From Bacillus luti (GTDB taxonomy: Bacteria; Bacillota; Bacilli; Bacillales; Bacillaceae_G), in the NCBI RefSeq assembly GCF_001884105.1, contig NZ_MACI01000078.1, positions 310,001-374,000 of the forward strand: a DNA stretch of 64,000 nt. The letters run 5' to 3'. This document shows positions 61,536 through 64,000 of the stretch, one piece after another. The notes below the pieces were generated by a model. The model searched no databases and was not told the DNA's origin. It saw nothing but the letters and a program-made list of their open reading frames with translations. The position numbers were made by a program, and so were the translations under genes. The stretch's first letter is position 1. Each line of letters begins with the position of its first letter.

Positions 61536-62381
61536 ATGAAAAAAGTATTTGAATACGTATTATTAACAATTGGCTCCATTATTGTAGCGGGTTCATTAGA
61601 ACTTATTTTAGCACCTAATGGATTAGTAGATGGCGGGGTAACGGCTATTGCGATTATGGCAAATAAAGTCGCAGGATTACCACTTTATGGTGTGTTTTTA
61701 GGACTTAATATCCCAATTTTATTATTTACTGCAAAAGTAATGGGAAAGAAGTTCTTTATCCGTACATCTTATGCAAATGTTGTTACAACACTCGGATTGA
61801 TTTATTTAAAACCATTCCCGGCAATTACAACTTCTGAACTATTAATCGTACTTTATGGTGGAGTACTGTTTGGAATTGGTGTAGGGATTGTAGTGAAAAT
61901 GGGCGGTGCAATTGACGGATCAGAAATGTTAGCAGTTTGGATGAACAAACATTTTAAAGTACCGATTAGTACATTTTTACTTGCTGTAAATGCGGTTATT
62001 TTCATATTTGTAGCGATTTTATTTTCAATCGAACAAGCGATGTTCTCATTAGCAATTTTCTATATTGTTACGAAGATGATTGATTTCATATTAGATGGTA
62101 TTAATCAAGGTAAGAGCGTCATGATTATTTCTGGTAAGAATAAAGAAATCGGCGATCTATTAATGAAAGAATTACAATTATCCGTTACGTATCTACATGG
62201 AGAAGGTGGTTTTTTAGGAGAGCATAAGAGAATCATTTATTGTATTACAAACCGTTTCATTTATCCGAAAATGAAAGATCTCGTTCTCTCTGTAGATCCA
62301 ACTGCAATAATTGAAGCTTCTTATTCAACAGAAACAACGGGTGTTAAGCGTCCGGGAAGGGCTTCACGATCAGGTGGATAA
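61536..62381 (+). CDS. YitT-family membrane protein (DUF2179)
   Basis: The 281-residue protein has five TM helices in the first 170 residues (YVLLTIGSIIVAGSLELILAPNGLVDGGVTAIAI..., GGAIDGSEMLAVWMNKHF). A cytoplasmic C-terminal DUF2179 domain follows (SVMIISGKNKEIGDLLMKELQLSVTYLHGEGGFLGEHKRIIYCITNRF). This is the standard layout of the YitT/YpjC/YqfU paralogues. Function is not established. The start at 61536 follows TTGGGGGTAATGA. It is a single gene. Confidence 0.92.
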   Translation: MKKVFEYVLLTIGSIIVAGSLELILAPNGLVDGGVTAIAIMANKVAGLPLYGVFLGLNIPILLFTAKVMGKKFFIRTSYANVVTTLGLIYLKPFPAITTSELLIVLYGGVLFGIGVGIVVKMGGAIDGSEMLAVWMNKHFKVPISTFLLAVNAVIFIFVAILFSIEQAMFSLAIFYIVTKMIDFILDGINQGKSVMIISGKNKEIGDLLMKELQLSVTYLHGEGGFLGEHKRIIYCITNRFIYPKMKDLVLSVDPTAIIEASYSTETTGVKRPGRASRSGG

Positions 62382-62383
62382 CT

Positions 62384-62429
62384 AGAAGAAGGCTGTTTCA
62401 AAAATTTATTTTGGAACAGCCTTCTTTTT
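62384..62429 (+). terminator. Intrinsic terminator after the yitT-like gene
   Basis: AGAAGGCTGTTTCA pairs with TGGAACAGCCTTCT (one G-U pair), followed by TTTTG. Confidence 0.85.
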
Positions 62430-62470
62430 GTTTTATTGAATTGTTAATGTATTACAAGTTAAACGAACTG

Positions 62471-63886
62471 TTAGCAAATGCCCTTTAAACTAGGAAACCA
62501 AGCGTTCTTTAATAATTTAACTACCGTTTCAATTTTGTTTTCGGGAATACTACCAAAACCGAGTAATATGTAGGGTTCCTTACGTAAGTCAGTTACAAAA
62601 TCATATGGAGAAAGTGGATATAATTTAACACTTTGTTTCTTAGCAGATTCAATAAGTTCTTCTTCATTCATACTGTTATGGACGCGTAGAACGATATGAA
62701 GTCCGGATTGTTCGCCAAGAATTTGAACGTTAGTACTCATTTCTTTCGTTATGGATTTTACTAATGTATGATGTTTTCTTTTGTATAATGTACGACTCCG
62801 ATTAATGTGACGTTCCCAATTCCCACTTTGTATAAAGTGAGCGAATGCAAGTTGTTGTATAGTAGAGACTGTTTGTTTAAAAATACCGTGCAAATCTTTA
62901 TATGTTTTTAAAAGGTGCGGTGGTAAAACTGCATATCCCATTCGTAAAGAAGGGAGAAAAGACTTTGAAAATGTCCCCATATAAATAACACGTTCATTTG
63001 AGTCGAGACTTTGTAGAGACGGAATTGGTTTGCCGGTGTAGCGAAATTCCCCATCATAGTCATCTTCCAATATGTATCCGTTACAATCATTGGCCCACTT
63101 TAACAATGCCAATCTTCTAGACAAAGGCATAATCATTCCGAGTGGAAATTGGTGTGATGGTGTAACATATGCGACATTAGATTTTGTATTGTATAAGCTA
63201 GAAATATGAATCCCTTTTTCATCTAATGGAATAGGGTGAATTTTACGATTGCAACTTTTAACAATTGCATGTACACGGTGAAATCCGGGGTTTTCAATCC
63301 CGTATTCTTTTGTGGGACCAAGTAGTTGGAGTAGTAGCCAAAGAAGTGGCTGGGTCCCAGCGCCAATCACAATTTGATCAGGTGAGGCATGTACGCCGCG
63401 CGCATGATATAAATATGTTGAAATATGATCTCGAATAACGAACTCGCCTTGGGGGTCTTCTTTAGCAAACAAAGTATTTTCGTACTTTAGTATTGCTTCT
63501 TGTAATGCTCTTTTCCAGTGTGTAATTGGAAAAGCGGTTTGATCAATAAGCCCTTGGCTACAGTCATATTCAAATTGTTCATCTATAGAATTGCTCGTTT
63601 CCTTTGTTACGTCTAATCTTTTATTTGGAATCACGTCAATATCGACGTTCGCTACAAAAATACCACGTTTCGGTTTGCTTTCTACATAACCTTCAGCTAG
63701 TAATTGTTGATAAGCGGATTCAACAGTAATACGACTCACGTTAAGTTGTGCTGCTAAATTTCTGTGAGAAGGAAGACGTGTACCGGCAGATAGTGATCCT
63801 TGAGAGATTTCTCGTTTCATATATTCGTAAATTTGTAAGTAAATTGGTATTTTGTTTTTTAATTGTAATGGGATAGTAAGATCCAT
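62471..63886 (-). CDS. MocR/GabR-family regulator (GntR HTH plus aminotransferase domain)
   Basis: The 471-residue regulator has a GntR winged helix (IYLQIYEYMKREISQGSLSAGTRLPSHRNLAAQLNVSRITVESAYQQLLAEGYV) at about 14-68. It is fused to a fold-type I aminotransferase-like domain with the PLP lysine K308 in GTFSKSFLPSLRMGY and the PLP contact ILEDDYDGEF. MocR proteins sense PLP or its adducts (GabR, PdxR) and usually control a divergent gene. The divergent gene lies outside the window. The ATG at 63886 follows AGGAGGGGGCTAATA. Whether it is PdxR, GabR or another type is open. Confidence 0.9.
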   Translation of the reverse strand: MDLTIPLQLKNKIPIYLQIYEYMKREISQGSLSAGTRLPSHRNLAAQLNVSRITVESAYQQLLAEGYVESKPKRGIFVANVDIDVIPNKRLDVTKETSNSIDEQFEYDCSQGLIDQTAFPITHWKRALQEAILKYENTLFAKEDPQGEFVIRDHISTYLYHARGVHASPDQIVIGAGTQPLLWLLLQLLGPTKEYGIENPGFHRVHAIVKSCNRKIHPIPLDEKGIHISSLYNTKSNVAYVTPSHQFPLGMIMPLSRRLALLKWANDCNGYILEDDYDGEFRYTGKPIPSLQSLDSNERVIYMGTFSKSFLPSLRMGYAVLPPHLLKTYKDLHGIFKQTVSTIQQLAFAHFIQSGNWERHINRSRTLYKRKHHTLVKSITKEMSTNVQILGEQSGLHIVLRVHNSMNEEELIESAKKQSVKLYPLSPYDFVTDLRKEPYILLGFGSIPENKIETVVKLLKNAWFPSLKGIC

Positions 63887-64000
63887 TATTAGCCCCCTCC
63901 TTTACAAACTGGCCTTATAAAAAAGAATTAATCTGTCACTTAAGATGAAGGCAGTTACTTTCTATAATAATGATATAACATTTAGAAAATTATATAAATA
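63887..64000 (+). promoter_or_regulatory. Divergent promoter region at the window end
   Basis: On the plus strand TTAAGA (63940-63945) and TATAAT (63963-63968) are 17 bases apart, pointing to a gene beyond the window. CTGGCCTTATAA (63910-63921) and CTGTCACTTAAG (63933-63944) are loosely similar direct repeats, as expected for MocR sites, but they agree at only six of twelve positions. Confidence 0.4.

Overview
The window is chromosomal DNA of the Bacillus cereus group (B. cereus / thuringiensis / anthracis / mycoides type). The evidence is AT-rich DNA with strong AGGAGG-type ribosome binding sites, many TTG and GTG starts, and marker genes of this group: fosB, an exsB-like exosporium gene facing cotH, the 391-residue alanine racemase of the Dal2/Alr2 type, a YjcZ-family mini-protein and CotF-like and SpoIIP-like sporulation proteins. 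I see no rRNA, tRNA, CRISPR array, insertion sequence or prophage. Most genes are ordinary single-gene or two-gene units separated by intrinsic terminators.
Layout: 0-3.7 kb holds an ArsR-type regulator (cut by the window edge) divergent from an aldo/keto reductase across a 44-bp perfect palindrome, two small unknown genes, a DinB-family remnant and an RsgA paralogue. 3.8-12 kb holds a chemoreceptor, small unknown proteins, a YkvI-like permease, a Dps miniferritin, an alpha/beta hydrolase and a luciferase-like monooxygenase. 12-21.8 kb holds an amine oxidase, acetyltransferases, a second aldo/keto reductase, a COG0523 GTPase and a zinc-binding lipoprotein (ZnuA-like) whose promoter lies between two Zur-box-like sites, then NamA, an O6-alkylguanine methyltransferase and a zinc-ribbon membrane protein. 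21.8-27.1 kb holds an orphan OppA, the fosB cluster and the divergent exsB-like/cotH pair. 27.2-39.7 kb holds Nudix, DedA, flippase, CorA, a two-gene permease (YcgR/YcgQ type), thioesterase, cardiolipin synthase, CotF-like, CNNM/CorC and an orphan ABC permease-like gene.
40-55.7 kb holds a CBS-ACT (CbpA-like) protein behind strong CodY-box matches, BrnQ, CsaA, DinB/DUF1572, the first SpoIIP paralogue, a VanY-type carboxypeptidase, an amidase, an MFS carrier, an NfeD-SPFH pair, a cysteine-repeat membrane protein, the second SpoIIP paralogue and two phosphatases. 55.7-64 kb holds a MarR-MFS pair with a shared motif, a DinB protein, alr, a kinase-like/tandem-GNAT pair, a YitT protein and a MocR-type regulator.
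Themes: sporulation (two SpoIIP paralogues with matching candidate sigma-E promoters, exsB/cotH, CotF-like, YjcZ), metal handling (Zur-type sites, COG0523, CorA, CNNM, His/Cys-rich permease) and nutrient sensing (CodY sites by cbpA and brnQ). I do not see a clearly new multi-gene system. The least explained items are the cysteine-repeat membrane protein, the paired sporulation hydrolases, the kinase-like protein with an altered catalytic loop and the RsgA paralogue with a broken G4 motif.
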